The position numbers were made by a program, and so were the translations under genes. Below are positions 8,743 through 17,360 of a DNA stretch of 64,000 nucleotides, one piece after another. The stretch comes from Streptomyces mirabilis (lineage in GTDB: Bacteria > Actinomycetota > Actinomycetes > Streptomycetales > Streptomycetaceae). The notes below the pieces were generated by a model, which saw nothing but the letters and a program-made list of their open reading frames with translations, did not search any database and had not been told where the DNA came from. The stretch spans positions 7,998,001 to 8,062,000 of the forward strand of contig NZ_CP074102.1 of assembly GCF_018310535.1 (NCBI RefSeq). The letters are read 5' to 3'. Position 1 is the stretch's first letter. Each line of letters begins with the position of its first letter.

Positions 8743-10193
8743 TGGTCTCCCCTGTCTCCGCTGCCGGTGGTCGACAACGGGCGGGGCCCGTAAGGAGTGT
8801 CGCCCTCCAGGTCCTCGGCGGCGGCATCCGCGGACGCGCCCTCGTCGGCCAGCCGCCAGCGGTGGCTCATCTTCACAAGGAGGGTCAGGAAGGAACCGAG
8901 GACGAGGACGTAGACCACCACGACGATGCCGAACATCGTCCACAGGGACGCGGCGCGGGTGCCCGTGACCGCCTCCGAGACCCGCATGTTCTGGTAGACG
9001 ATCCAGGGCTGTCGGCCCACCTCGGTCGTGATCCAGCCGCACTCCACGGTCAGCAGACACGCGGCGCCGGCGAGGGCGGCACACCGGAAGAACCAGGGCG
9101 ACCGGGGCAGTTCACGACGCCGCAGCCAGCACCAGCCGTACCAGAGCGCGAGCAGTACGAGCAGGCTTCCGACGGTCACCATGATGTCGAACGCCCAGTG
9201 GGCGATCGTGGCCTGAATCACCGTCGGGCGGTCGCTCGCCGGGACGGATGTCAGTCCGGTCACCTCGGTGGCCGGTCTGAATCCGGCAAGGATCGAGTCC
9301 AGTTGGGGGATCTTGATCCCGCCGGAGATCGATCCGTCGGCATGCAGACGTCCGAAGAGGTACTCCGGTACGTGGGTGTCGGTCTTCCACACGAGCTCGG
9401 TGGCCGCGAACTTCACGGGCTGCTTGTGGAAGACGGAGCGGGCGATGGAGTCCCCGAGCACGAACTGGACGGGGGTGAGGATGGCGGCGACGGTGAACGG
9501 CACGGTGAAGCCGAGCCGGTGGTAGCGGTCCCGGCGGCCGCGCAGCAGACCGACCGCGTACACCCCGGCGACTACGTATCCGGCGGTCAGGACCACGCCG
9601 ACCACGAAGTGCCAGTACTCGGGGCCGAACATCGGTGTGAAGACCGCCTGCCGCACATTGACGTTCACCGGCCTGCCGGACGCGTCGAGAGTGAAGCCGC
9701 GCGGGGTGTTCATCCAGGCGTTCGCGGCCACGATGCCGAACGCCCCCATCAGGGCGGCCAGCGGCAGGGGCAGGCCGAGCCAGAAGTGCGTCCACGGCTT
9801 GAGCCGGCGCCAGCCGTACAGGTAGATGGCGATGAGGATCGCCTCGAGGAAGAACGCCCAGGCCTCGATCCCGAAGCCGAGGCCGAAGACATCTCCCCAC
9901 CGGCCCATCATCCCCGGCCACAGCAGACCGAACTCGAAGGAGAGCACGGTGCCCGTCACGATGCCGATCGCGAACTGCACGGCCATGACCGCCGACCAGC
10001 GCCGTGCGAGCAGCAGGGCTACGGCGTCGCCCTTGCGCAGCCCGCGGTAGTGCATGAGGAGTGTGATGGCGGGCAGGGCCACGCCGAAGGGTACGAGCAG
10101 GATGTGGGAGGCCAGGGTGAAGGCCATCAGCTCCCGGGCGGGGAGGAGTTGTGGCGGGCCGTCCGCGAGAAGGTGGCCGATTGCGCTGTTCAC
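8739..10193 (-). CDS. cydA: Cytochrome bd ubiquinol oxidase subunit I
   Basis: Heme-bearing subunit of 484 residues of cytochrome bd oxidase, in the cytoplasmic membrane. His30 in LASHILLVPFG matches the conserved heme b595 ligand region. FEFGLLWPGMM and FFLEAILIAIYLYGWRRL hold conserved charged residues of the proton/heme pathway. The C-terminal VECGWITTEVGRQPWIVY contains the invariant GRQPW. The quinol-binding loop is short, as in most actinobacteria. The GTG start at 10193 gives the usual N-terminal length; an ATG two bases upstream is out of frame. The SDR gene ends 44 bases upstream in the same direction, so one transcript SDR-cydA-cydB-gntK is likely. I see no TTGTGAA-type Rex palindrome immediately upstream. 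Confidence 0.95.
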   Translation of the reverse strand: MNSAIGHLLADGPPQLLPARELMAFTLASHILLVPFGVALPAITLLMHYRGLRKGDAVALLLARRWSAVMAVQFAIGIVTGTVLSFEFGLLWPGMMGRWGDVFGLGFGIEAWAFFLEAILIAIYLYGWRRLKPWTHFWLGLPLPLAALMGAFGIVAANAWMNTPRGFTLDASGRPVNVNVRQAVFTPMFGPEYWHFVVGVVLTAGYVVAGVYAVGLLRGRRDRYHRLGFTVPFTVAAILTPVQFVLGDSIARSVFHKQPVKFAATELVWKTDTHVPEYLFGRLHADGSISGGIKIPQLDSILAGFRPATEVTGLTSVPASDRPTVIQATIAHWAFDIMVTVGSLLVLLALWYGWCWLRRRELPRSPWFFRCAALAGAACLLTVECGWITTEVGRQPWIVYQNMRVSEAVTGTRAASLWTMFGIVVVVYVLVLGSFLTLLVKMSHRWRLADEGASADAAAEDLEGDTPYGPRPLSTTGSGDRGDQ

Positions 10194-10237
10194 ATGACCT
10201 CGGTGGTTCGTACGGGATGGCTGAGGGGCCCTGCGCT

Positions 10238-11077
10238 TCAGCCGCCGGTGGCGAAACCGGGGAACAGCGTCATTCCGCCGTCCACGTAGATCGTGGTGCC
10301 CACGACGTAGTCGAAGAGGTCGGACGCAAGCGCGGCCACCGCGTTCGCGATGTCGTCCGGGTCGCCCACACGGCGGTAGGGGATGAGCCGGAGGAGATCG
10401 GCCTCGGCCTCCGGGGTGTCCCAGGCGTCGCGGTTGATGGGCGTGCGAATCGCGCCCGGAGCGACGGCGTTCACCCGGATCCCCTGCGGCGCGAGCTCCT
10501 GCGCGAGGGTCGCCATGAGCATCTGCACCCCGCCCTTGGACGACGCGTAGTTCACATGGCCCGCCCACGGGATGATCTGGTGGACCGAACTCATGCAGAT
10601 GATCTTCCCGGCCGAACGGGAGACCTCGGGGACGACGCCCCGCCGCAGGAACTCCTTGGTCGCTTCGCGGGCGCACAGGAACTGTCCGGTCAGATTGACG
10701 TCCAGCACCTTCTGCCACTGGGCCATGGTCATCTCGGTGACGGGAGCGTCGCGCTGGAGCCCGGCGTTCGCCACCATGACGTCGATGGTCCCGAACTCCT
10801 CGACCATGCGGGACACCATGTCGACGACCTGGTCCTCCTGCGACACGTCCGCCTCGTGCGCGTAGGCGCGCACCCCGAAGCCCTCGATCTCGCGCACGAC
10901 CTCTTCCGCGGCGTCCCGCCCGGACACGTAGTTCACCACCACGTCGGCGCCCACCCGGCCGAGGCCGATGGCGGTGGCCTTGCCGATCCCGGAATTCGCG
11001 CCCGTCACCAGCGCCTTCTGCCCCTTGAGGAGAGGGAAGGCAAGGGGTTGGCGACCGTCACTGCCGCTGGTTTCCAC
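10238..11077 (-). CDS. SDR-family oxidoreductase (glucose 1-dehydrogenase-like)
   Basis: Cytosolic NAD(P)-dependent short-chain dehydrogenase of 279 residues. The cofactor motif is TGANSGIGKATAIG. NAG is present (MVANAGLQRD). The catalytic Ser-Tyr-Lys are in CMSSVHQIIPWAGHVNYASSK, and the tail GTTIYVDGGMTLFPGFA is typical of glucose 1-dehydrogenase-type SDRs. I chose GTG 11077 because a GGGAG ribosome site stands 6 bases before it; GTG 11110 is in frame but lacks one. It is first in a probable four-gene run with cydAB and gntK, and two 13-bp direct repeats lie about 35 bases upstream. Glucose to gluconolactone followed by gluconokinase would be a coherent pathway, but that is inference. Confidence 0.88.
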   Translation of the reverse strand: METSGSDGRQPLAFPLLKGQKALVTGANSGIGKATAIGLGRVGADVVVNYVSGRDAAEEVVREIEGFGVRAYAHEADVSQEDQVVDMVSRMVEEFGTIDVMVANAGLQRDAPVTEMTMAQWQKVLDVNLTGQFLCAREATKEFLRRGVVPEVSRSAGKIICMSSVHQIIPWAGHVNYASSKGGVQMLMATLAQELAPQGIRVNAVAPGAIRTPINRDAWDTPEAEADLLRLIPYRRVGDPDDIANAVAALASDLFDYVVGTTIYVDGGMTLFPGFATGG

Positions 11078-11110
11078 TCGTGTCTCCCTGTGGGTGCCGA
11101 CGCGGATCAC

Positions 11111-11140
11111 CGGAGGAATCCGCTTTTCGGAGGAATCCGC
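11111..11140. promoter_or_regulatory. Direct repeat of a 13-bp element upstream of the SDR-cydAB-gntK run
   Basis: The 13-mer cggaggaatccgc occurs at 11111-11123 and again at 11128-11140, separated by tttt (period 17). It lies 34 bases upstream of the chosen SDR start, inside the promoter/leader region. Each copy has a small internal dyad (cgga/tccg). This could be a regulator-binding site or a leader duplication; no regulator can be assigned. Confidence 0.5.
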
Positions 11141-11265
11141 ACCACAACGAAAACACTGGTGAGTCGGGACGGCTCGTCGGCACGTCCGCTGTCAGCCGGT
11201 CGGGGGGCCGACCCGGGCTGAACGGCCCAATGCGCCGACGGGGTCGCCCGGGACGGCGCGCTCGG

Positions 11266-11694
11266 CTACTCGGTGCGGGGCTGCCGGCTCATTCCGACGC
11301 ACAGCGCCCAGATGACGAAGGCGTCCACGGCGATCAGCACGATGGCCCAGACGGGGTAGTACGGCAGCCACATGAAGTTGGCGATCATCGACAGGCCTGC
11401 CAGGGTGATTCCGACCACGCGTGCCCACATCGCTCCGGTGAACAGGGCGGCGCCGGCGAGGACGACCAGGACGCCGAGGGAGAGGTGGATCCAGCCCCAA
11501 CTCGTCAGATTGAAGTTGTAGGCGTAGTTGCGGGTGAGGACGAAGACATCGTCCTCGGCGATGGCGGAGATTCCCTCGAATATCGCCATCACTCCGCCGA
11601 AGATCATCATGACTGCGGCGAAGGCGGTCCAGCTGGACGCCCACGGTCCGCCGCTCCCGGTCTCGTGTCGCTGGTGCATTCCAGTCGTGGTCAT
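11266..11694 (-). CDS. DUF7144-type four-helix membrane protein
   Basis: Protein of 142 residues with a hydrophilic N-terminus (MTTTGMHQRHETGSGG) and four helices: SSWTAFAAVMMIFGGVMAIF, then one starting GWIHLSLGVLVVLAGAALF, a third VVGITLAGLSMIANFMWLPY, and a last VWAIVLIAVDAFVIWALCV. The motif ISAIAEDDVFVLTRNYAYNF between helices 1 and 2 is typical of this actinobacterial family, common in stress regulons. The ATG at 11694 follows GGGAGGAGCTCGAT, an excellent ribosome site. It is divergent from the SHOCT gene, with about 240 bases between. Function unknown. Confidence 0.8.
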   Translation of the reverse strand: MTTTGMHQRHETGSGGPWASSWTAFAAVMMIFGGVMAIFEGISAIAEDDVFVLTRNYAYNFNLTSWGWIHLSLGVLVVLAGAALFTGAMWARVVGITLAGLSMIANFMWLPYYPVWAIVLIAVDAFVIWALCVGMSRQPRTE

Positions 11695-11935
11695 ATCGAG
11701 CTCCTCCCACGTAGACCTCACCACTGACCTGTGACCGGTCGGTGGTCCACATTTCAGCTTGCCATGAGAGTCACCGACCGGCAGAACGGCGGAATTCCCG
11801 GGAGGCGGCGCCGATGCCGATGTGCGGGGGAATCCGTGCGGTGCTCCAATGGAGGTGTTCCGACGCGCCGAGAATTGCCCGTCGGTCATGGGAGCGTGTT
11901 TATTCGCAGGCCGCTTTTCCAGAAAGGAAACCGCC

Positions 11936-12220
11936 GTGCCAGGTCTCCTTCGCGGGGTCGCCCGCACAGCCGTGGTGGCCGGTACCGCGACCGCCGTGTC
12001 GAACCGTGTGTCACGCCGTCAGCAGGGGCGATGGGCTCAGCAGGAGTACCAGGAGGCCCCGCCACAGCCCGCGCCCGCCGCGCCGCCCCCGCCGCCCGCC
12101 CCGTCGGCCGACGACATGAGCAGCAGGATCGATCAGCTGAAGCAACTCGGGGAACTCAAGGCCCAGGGTGTCCTGACCGAGGCCGAATTCGAGGAGCAGA
12201 AGCGCAGGATCCTTGGGTAG
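11936..12220 (+). CDS. SHOCT-domain small protein
   Basis: Protein of 94 residues. The N-terminus is basic and mildly hydrophobic (VPGLLRGVARTAVVAGTATA), a Pro/Ala linker spans residues 45-60, and a C-terminal SHOCT domain (IDQLKQLGELKAQGVLTEAE followed by FEEQKRRIL) is complete. SHOCT domains are short two-helix modules, often on membrane-associated or oligomerising proteins, with no enzymatic activity known. GTG 11936 is preceded by AAAGGAAA at good spacing. The DUF427 gene begins 10 bases after its stop, so the two are probably co-transcribed. Confidence 0.82.
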   Translation: MPGLLRGVARTAVVAGTATAVSNRVSRRQQGRWAQQEYQEAPPQPAPAAPPPPPAPSADDMSSRIDQLKQLGELKAQGVLTEAEFEEQKRRILG

Positions 12221-12229
12221 TGAGGGTCC

Positions 12230-13018
12230 ATGAACCTCACCACTCCGGAAGGCCTTCTGTGGGAGCCCAGTGAGCGCTGGGTGCGCGGGCGCAAGGGCGA
12301 GGTCACGGTCGTCGACAGCCGGAACCCCGTCCTCGTATGGGAGCCCGAAGTGCCCGTTCCGCTGTACGCGTTCCCGCGTGAGGAGGTCCGCGAGGATCTG
12401 CTCCGCCCGGCGAAGAACCCGCGGACCGGCACGCACACCGGGTCGCGGGTCTTCTACGACCTCGAGGTGGACGGCGAACTGCTGGAGAACGCCGCCTGGA
12501 CGTTCCCCGCCGAAGACCTGGCCGGCCATATCGCCTTCGAGTGGTTCCGCCGCAGCGGCCGGGGACTCGACCACTGGTACGAGGAGGAGGAAGAGATCTT
12601 CATCCACCCCCGTGATCCGCACAAGCGGGTGGACGCCCTCTCCAGCAGCCGCCACGTCGTCATCGAGATCGACGGCACGGTCGTCGCGGACACCCGCCGT
12701 CCGGTGCTCCTCTTCGAGACCGGCCTGCCGACGCGGTACTACATACCGCGTGAGGACGTCCGCCTCGACCTGTTCGTCCCCAGCGACCTCAGCACGGGGT
12801 GCCCCTACAAGGGCACCGCCGAGTACTGGTCGTGGCGGCGCGGCGACGCCCCCGAGAACCTCGTGTGGAGTTACCCGCAGCCACTGCCCGCGGTGGGCGC
12901 CGTCAAAGGCCTCCTCGCCTTCTACAACGAAGCGGTCGACATCACCGTGGACGGGGAACGCCTGGAGCGCCCCGTCACCCCGTTCACCTCGACAATCTCG
13001 GCGCGACCGGCGACGTGA
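12230..13018 (+). CDS. DUF427-domain protein (two tandem domains)
   Basis: Soluble protein of 262 residues with two DUF427 repeats. The first covers about residues 30-120 (VTVVDSRNPVLVWEPEVPVP, then YAFPREEVREDLL). The second covers about 140-240 (HVVIEIDGTVVADTRRPVLL, YIPREDVRLDLFVPS). Each carries the family blocks of a beta-sandwich with Arg-Glu pairs. DUF427 proteins are widespread in actinobacteria with no proven reaction. The start at 12230 has GAGGG just upstream and lies 10 bases from the SHOCT stop. It converges with the ABC importer operon. Confidence 0.85.
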   Translation: MNLTTPEGLLWEPSERWVRGRKGEVTVVDSRNPVLVWEPEVPVPLYAFPREEVREDLLRPAKNPRTGTHTGSRVFYDLEVDGELLENAAWTFPAEDLAGHIAFEWFRRSGRGLDHWYEEEEEIFIHPRDPHKRVDALSSSRHVVIEIDGTVVADTRRPVLLFETGLPTRYYIPREDVRLDLFVPSDLSTGCPYKGTAEYWSWRRGDAPENLVWSYPQPLPAVGAVKGLLAFYNEAVDITVDGERLERPVTPFTSTISARPAT

Positions 13019-13033
13019 GGGCGGCGCGGGCCG

Positions 13034-14089
13034 CTACTCGGCCTTGTTGACGAAGTCATCGGTGTAGGTCTTCGACAGGTCGACGGCGTGACCCTTGACC
13101 GTCGGGTCGAAGGCGGAGAGGACCTTGTAGACGGTCTCGGGACCGTCGGCGGGCATCAGACCGTCGGGGGAGTACATGCCCTTCTCGTTCTGGAGCGCCT
13201 TGGTGTAGACGGCCTTGCCGACGCCCGCGTAGTAGGCGGCCGGCATCCTGTCGGCGATCTCGGCGGCGGAGTGGGCCTGGATCCACTTGAGCGTCTCGAC
13301 GTAGACGTCGACCAGCTTCTGCACCACCTCCGGGTTCTTCCGGACGTACCCGGTGGTGAGGTAGAGACACGAGGCCGGGTAGGTGCCGCCGAGCGTGGCC
13401 TTCGCGCCCGCGGCCGTGCGCAGGTCGATCAGCGGCTTGGCCAGCTTCTTCCGCTCCAGCAGCGAGACGGTCGGCTCGGTGGTCATCCCGGCGTCGATCT
13501 GCTTGTTCTGCATCGCCGCCACGAAGGTGGAGCCCGCGCCGACGGCGACCGACGTGGCGCTGCCCGCCTCGACGCCGTTCTTCTCCTCCAGGTACTGGGT
13601 GAGGAAGCTGGTGGAGGAGCCGAGGCCGGTCACGCCCAGGTGCTTGCCGCCGAAGTCCGCCGGGCTCTTGACGCTGCCCGCCTGGTCGGTGCGGACCATC
13701 TCGACCTCGCCGGGGGCGCGGAGCAGTTGCACGACGGACTCGGTGGACCTGCCCTTGGACCGCAGGTCGACGGTGTGGTCGTAGAACCCGACCACCGCGT
13801 CCACCTGGCCGGAGATCATGGCGGTCTCGGCCTCGACCCCGTCCGGCTCGTCGTAGAACCGCACATCCAGGCCCTGCGCCTCGTAGTAGCCGAGCTCCCG
13901 GGCAAGCATCACCGGCAGGTAGATCTGCTTGTCGAGGCCCCCGACCATGATCCGCACCGCGGGCGTGCCGTCGCCGTTCCCGGACGCGACCGCGGCGCTG
14001 GACCTGCCCCCTCCGCTGCAGGCGGGCACGGCCAGCGCGAGGGCGGCGCAGACGGCCCTGGCGAGCAAGGACGTGGTGACCGGCTTCAT
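13034..14089 (-). CDS. ABC transporter substrate-binding lipoprotein (NitT/TauT type), copy B
   Basis: Secreted lipoprotein of 351 residues with a signal peptide and lipobox VPAC (Cys24), then Ser/Gly-rich linker and a periplasmic-binding fold of the SsuA/THI5-like family. IMVGGLDKQIYLPVMLAREL, then a motif with QGLDVRF, is shared almost word for word with copy A, which lies just upstream in the transcript. The two are clear paralogs served by one permease/ATPase pair. ATG 14089 sits 7 bases after AAAGGAG; GTG 14092 is an alternative. The ligand (nitrate, sulfonate, thiamine precursor or other) cannot be decided from sequence. It is the last gene of the operon. Confidence 0.88.
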   Translation of the reverse strand: MKPVTTSLLARAVCAALALAVPACSGGGRSSAAVASGNGDGTPAVRIMVGGLDKQIYLPVMLARELGYYEAQGLDVRFYDEPDGVEAETAMISGQVDAVVGFYDHTVDLRSKGRSTESVVQLLRAPGEVEMVRTDQAGSVKSPADFGGKHLGVTGLGSSTSFLTQYLEEKNGVEAGSATSVAVGAGSTFVAAMQNKQIDAGMTTEPTVSLLERKKLAKPLIDLRTAAGAKATLGGTYPASCLYLTTGYVRKNPEVVQKLVDVYVETLKWIQAHSAAEIADRMPAAYYAGVGKAVYTKALQNEKGMYSPDGLMPADGPETVYKVLSAFDPTVKGHAVDLSKTYTDDFVNKAE

Positions 14090-14174
14090 CACTGGTCTCC
14101 TTTGCGAGCGGGTGGGCGGGCAGATGTGGGCGTGGCGCAGAAGGTACCCGCCCGAGTGCTCGTGCTCACGGCCC

Positions 14175-14209
14175 GGGGCCGCCCAGGTGGCAGGTACCTG
14201 GGCGGCCCC
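14175..14209 (-). terminator. Strong hairpin between the two binding-protein genes
   Basis: A perfect 14-bp inverted repeat (14175-14188 with 14196-14209, loop 7) lies 15 bases after the stop of copy A and before copy B on the minus strand. There is no clear U-tract. It may be an attenuating or RNA-stabilising hairpin that sets different expression levels for the two lipoproteins, or a terminator. Confidence 0.65.
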
Positions 14210-14223
14210 GTGATCGGCGAGGC

Positions 14224-15312
14224 TCAGCCGTTCGGTCCTGCCGGGGTCGTGGTGGTCTTGAAGCCCTCGGTCTTGTTGGCCTGGATGGCGAAGTCATTGG
14301 TGAACGTCTTGCTGAGGTCCACCGACCCCTTCACGTTGCCGACCAACTGCTCTGTCGCCAGAGAGGTCTTCGGACCTCCGGCCGGCATGAGGCCGTCCGG
14401 GAGGAACTGACCCTTGTCCTGGGTCAGGGCCGAGATGTAGTCGGCCTTGGTCACCAACTGGTTCGACACGAACGACGCCGGCAGCTTGTTGGCGATGTCG
14501 GCCGCGCTGTGCGTGTTGATCCAGTGCATGGTGGCGACGAGCGCGTCGACGACCTTCTGCGTCGCGTCCTTGTGCGAGTTCACCCAGTCGGTGCGGGCGA
14601 TCACACTGGCCGCGGGATAGGCACCGCCCATCGCCTGCGTGGCGCCGGCCGTGGTGGCCAGGTCGATCGCGGAGGCACCGACACCCTTCTTCTGGATCGC
14701 GGCGACCGTCGGCTGCGTCGTCATGACGCAGTCGACCTTGCCGTTCTGCAGCGCGGCGATGGCCGTGGATCCCGCGCCGACCCCGATCCGGTGGTACTGG
14801 CTGGTCTTGACGCCCTTTTTGGCGGCCAGGAACTGGGTGAGGGTGTCGGTGCCCGAACCCAGGTCGGTGACACCGAGGGTCTTGCCCTTCAGGTCGGCGC
14901 CCGAGGTGACGCCCGACTTCTTGGAGCACATCTCACGCTCGCCCGGCGCGCCGGAGAGCTGGACGACGTCCTCGACGGCCTTCCCCTTCGCCTGGAACTC
15001 GATCGTGTGGTTGTACCAGGCACCCGCCATGTCCACCTGCCCCGAGGCCATGGCTTCCTCGGCGCCGACGCCGCCGTCCTGCTCGGTGCTCAGCTGGACG
15101 TTGACGCCGTACTTCTTGTAGAAGCCGAGCTGCTGGGCGAGTTGGTACGGCAGGTAGATCTGCTTGTCGAGGCCGCCGGCCATGAGCCTGACGGTCGGCG
15201 TGGAGCCCGAACCGCCGCTCGCGGCGGATGAGTTGCCGGAACAGGCGCTGACCGCGCCGAGGGCGAGAACGGTGAGCAGAGACGCGGCGACGGCGACGGG
15301 TCGTCTGGACAT
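14224..15312 (-). CDS. ABC transporter substrate-binding lipoprotein (NitT/TauT type), copy A
   Basis: Secreted lipoprotein of 362 residues. The signal peptide starts MSRRPVAVAASLLTVLALGA and ends at lipobox VSAC (Cys24). It then shows the same core as copy B: LMAGGLDKQIYLPYQLAQQL, PGEREMCSKKSGVTSGADLK and QFLPDGLMPAGGPKTSLATE. Solute receptor for the permease at 15390 and ATPase at 16265. I chose ATG 15312 because the signal peptide starts there; ATG 15324 is possible but its AAAGGA site is directly abutting. A 20-bp duplication lies 18 bases upstream. Ligand unknown. Confidence 0.88.
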   Translation of the reverse strand: MSRRPVAVAASLLTVLALGAVSACSGNSSAASGGSGSTPTVRLMAGGLDKQIYLPYQLAQQLGFYKKYGVNVQLSTEQDGGVGAEEAMASGQVDMAGAWYNHTIEFQAKGKAVEDVVQLSGAPGEREMCSKKSGVTSGADLKGKTLGVTDLGSGTDTLTQFLAAKKGVKTSQYHRIGVGAGSTAIAALQNGKVDCVMTTQPTVAAIQKKGVGASAIDLATTAGATQAMGGAYPAASVIARTDWVNSHKDATQKVVDALVATMHWINTHSAADIANKLPASFVSNQLVTKADYISALTQDKGQFLPDGLMPAGGPKTSLATEQLVGNVKGSVDLSKTFTNDFAIQANKTEGFKTTTTPAGPNG

Positions 15313-15330
15313 GGCTGACCACATTCCTTT

Positions 15331-15370
15331 GCTGAGGGTTCTGAGATGAAGCTGAGGGTTCTGAGATGAA
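15331..15370. repeat. Perfect 20-bp tandem duplication upstream of binding protein A
   Basis: Two identical 20-bp units (15331-15350 and 15351-15370) stand head to tail in the 77-base gap between permease and binding protein A, just before the latter's ribosome site. It is probably a recent slippage duplication. It might alter the distance or structure of the intercistronic leader. Confidence 0.85.
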
Positions 15371-15389
15371 GGGGGGAACTATGGGGGTG

Positions 15390-16268
15390 TCAGAGGGAGT
15401 TCGCCTCGGACGGCGCCGGCGGGCGCCACGACAGCAGCCGGTGCTCCAGCTTGCTGATCAGCCACTCGGCGCCGAGCACGATGACCGAGATGACGAGCAT
15501 CGTCGCGAACACGCCGTTGGGGTCGAACTGGTTCTGGGCGGTCTTGATGACCAGGCCGAGCCCGCTCTGCGCGCCGAGCACCTCGCCGACCAGCGCGCCG
15601 ACGATGGCGAAGCCGAAGGCGCTGTGCAGGCTGGCGATGATCCAGGTGAGCGCGGAGGGCACGGTGACGTGCCGGATGATCTGCAACTGCGAGGCGCCGA
15701 GCACCTTGGCGTTGGCGAGGATGTTGCGGTCGACCTCACGGACGCCCTGGAAAGCGTTGAAGAAGACGATGAAGAACACCAGCACCGCGGCGAGCAGGAT
15801 CTTCGGCAGCACGCCGATGCCGAACGCGACGATGAAGATCGAGCCGAGGACGATACGCGGGATCGCGTTGACTATCTTGATGTAAGGGCCGAGCACATCG
15901 GCGAGGAACCGGCTCTGGCCGAGTGCGACGCCGAAGATCACGCCGGCGACGGCCCCGAGGGCGAAGCCGACGAGCGCCTCCTGGATCGTTGTCCAGATGT
16001 TCGAGTAGAAGGACCCGAACTCGGTGCCGTGCTGGAAGAGGTCGACCAGCCGCTTGGCGATGCCGGACGGCTGCCCGAAGAAGAACGGGTCGACGATCCC
16101 CCAGGTGGTGAACGCCTGCCAGCCGCCGATGACGAAGGCCGCGAGGCCGATACGGCCCGCCCACACCAGCGCGATGCGCCGTCGGGCGGCGCGTTTGGCG
16201 GCGGCCGCGGCAGAGGACGGTGCGCCGTCCTTTACCAGCGGGGCGGAAACTGCGGACGTCGTGCTCAT
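15390..16268 (-). CDS. ABC transporter permease (NitT/TauT, SsuC-like)
   Basis: Membrane permease of 292 residues with six helices in the BPD_transp_1 fold. The ATPase-contacting EAA loop is seen around VLGASQLQIIRHVTVPSALT. FALGAVAGVIFGVALGQSR and GIGVLPKILLAAVLVFFIVF are family blocks. A hydrophilic Ala/Lys-rich N-terminus of about 30 residues precedes the first helix. ATG 16268 follows GCAGGAGGTACGGC, a near-perfect ribosome site, and overlaps the ATPase stop (ATGA). It works as a dimer with the ATPase and either binding protein. Confidence 0.92.
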   Translation of the reverse strand: MSTTSAVSAPLVKDGAPSSAAAAAKRAARRRIALVWAGRIGLAAFVIGGWQAFTTWGIVDPFFFGQPSGIAKRLVDLFQHGTEFGSFYSNIWTTIQEALVGFALGAVAGVIFGVALGQSRFLADVLGPYIKIVNAIPRIVLGSIFIVAFGIGVLPKILLAAVLVFFIVFFNAFQGVREVDRNILANAKVLGASQLQIIRHVTVPSALTWIIASLHSAFGFAIVGALVGEVLGAQSGLGLVIKTAQNQFDPNGVFATMLVISVIVLGAEWLISKLEHRLLSWRPPAPSEANSL

Positions 16269-17125
16269 GCCGTACCTCCTGCGGTGCGTGCGTAGGCGCG
16301 CTCCACCTCCTCGCGCAGCGTTTCCCAGATCTGGTGCTGGAGTTCGATGAAGCGGGGCTGGAAGCGGATCTCCTGGACCGCGCCGCGCGGGCGGGGCAGG
16401 TCGATGTCGAAGACCGCCTTGACCGATCCGGGGCTGGACGTCATGACGACGACCCGGTCGGCGAGCGCCACGGCCTCGTCGAGGTCGTGGGTGATGAAGA
16501 TGACCGACGGACGGATCTGCTCCCACAGGCCCAGCAGCTCGGTCGACATGATCGCCTTGGTCTGCACGTCCAGGGCGCCGAACGGCTCGTCCATGATCAG
16601 GATCTTCGGTTCGTTGATCAGGGCCGCGGCCATCGCCACGCGCTTGCGCATACCGCCGGAGAGCTGGTGCGGGTAGCGGTCCTCGAACCCGGACAGGCCC
16701 ACCCGGCGCAGCCAGTCGCGCGCCGAGACCTGGGCCTTCTGCTTGGGGACGCCGCGGAAGACCGGGCCCATCAGCACATTGCCGAGGACGGTCTTCCAGG
16801 GCAGCAGCGCGTCGGTCTGGAACATGAAGCTGACGCCGTCGGTGACACCGTCCACCTCACGGCCGCCGACCTTGACCGAGCCCTCGCTGGGCCGGTCGAG
16901 CCCGGAGACCATGCTCAGGGTCGTCGACTTGCCGCAGCCCGTCGGGCCCACCACCGCGCAGAACTGGCCAGGCTCCACGGTGAACGAAACGTCCTGCAGC
17001 GCCGTGAACACCTCACCCGCGGGAGTCAGAAATCGTTTGGTGAGCCCTGAAATCTCGACTCGCGCGCTGTCCTGGCCGCTTTTGTCGGCGACCGTGCTCA
17101 ACGCGGCATCGTTTCGCGAAGCCAT
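16265..17125 (-). CDS. ABC transporter ATP-binding protein (NitT/TauT, SsuB-like)
   Basis: ATPase of 286 residues energising the importer. Walker A is GPTGCGKST, Q-loop FMFQTDALLPW, signature LSGGMRKRVAMAAAL, Walker B ILIMDEPFGALD, and H-loop FITHDLDEA. The C-terminal IDLPRPRGAVQEIRFQPRF is typical of the SsuB/TauB/NrtC group. First gene of the operon ATPase-permease-SBP A-SBP B. It is divergent from the sensor kinase at 17361, with an inverted repeat between them, so control by that two-component system is likely. Confidence 0.93.
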   Translation of the reverse strand: MASRNDAALSTVADKSGQDSARVEISGLTKRFLTPAGEVFTALQDVSFTVEPGQFCAVVGPTGCGKSTTLSMVSGLDRPSEGSVKVGGREVDGVTDGVSFMFQTDALLPWKTVLGNVLMGPVFRGVPKQKAQVSARDWLRRVGLSGFEDRYPHQLSGGMRKRVAMAAALINEPKILIMDEPFGALDVQTKAIMSTELLGLWEQIRPSVIFITHDLDEAVALADRVVVMTSSPGSVKAVFDIDLPRPRGAVQEIRFQPRFIELQHQIWETLREEVERAYARTAGGTA

Positions 17126-17188
17126 CTGAGGCCGTCTCCTTCCTAACCTCGGGGTCGAGGAAGGCAGACGCTAGAGGCCGCCCCGTAT

Positions 17189-17209
17189 TACGTCGCTGTT
17201 TCAGACGTA
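17189..17209. promoter_or_regulatory. Inverted repeat in the ABC operon / two-component divergent region
   Basis: tacgtc-N9-gacgta is a perfect 6-bp dyad centred about 75 bases upstream of the ATPase start and about 160 upstream of the kinase start. Position and symmetry fit an operator for the CitB-like response regulator encoded next door. This is inference from position; no motif database was consulted. Confidence 0.45.
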
Positions 17210-17360
17210 TCTCGCGTTAGTTGTGTTAACCGGGGTTCTGCACGTTCTGCTCAGCGGGCCAGGGGTGGGCAGGATGTCTCTGGTGGGGCACAATCACGCC
17301 ACCACGGGTTACGGCGAAGGGGCCGGGCCCGGCAGCAAGACAAGGGCGAAGGCACCTGTG

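Noticed and set aside
10194..10237. Rex operator before cydA
   Set aside because: The 44-base gap contains gttcac but no TTGTGAA-N4-TTCACAA palindrome.
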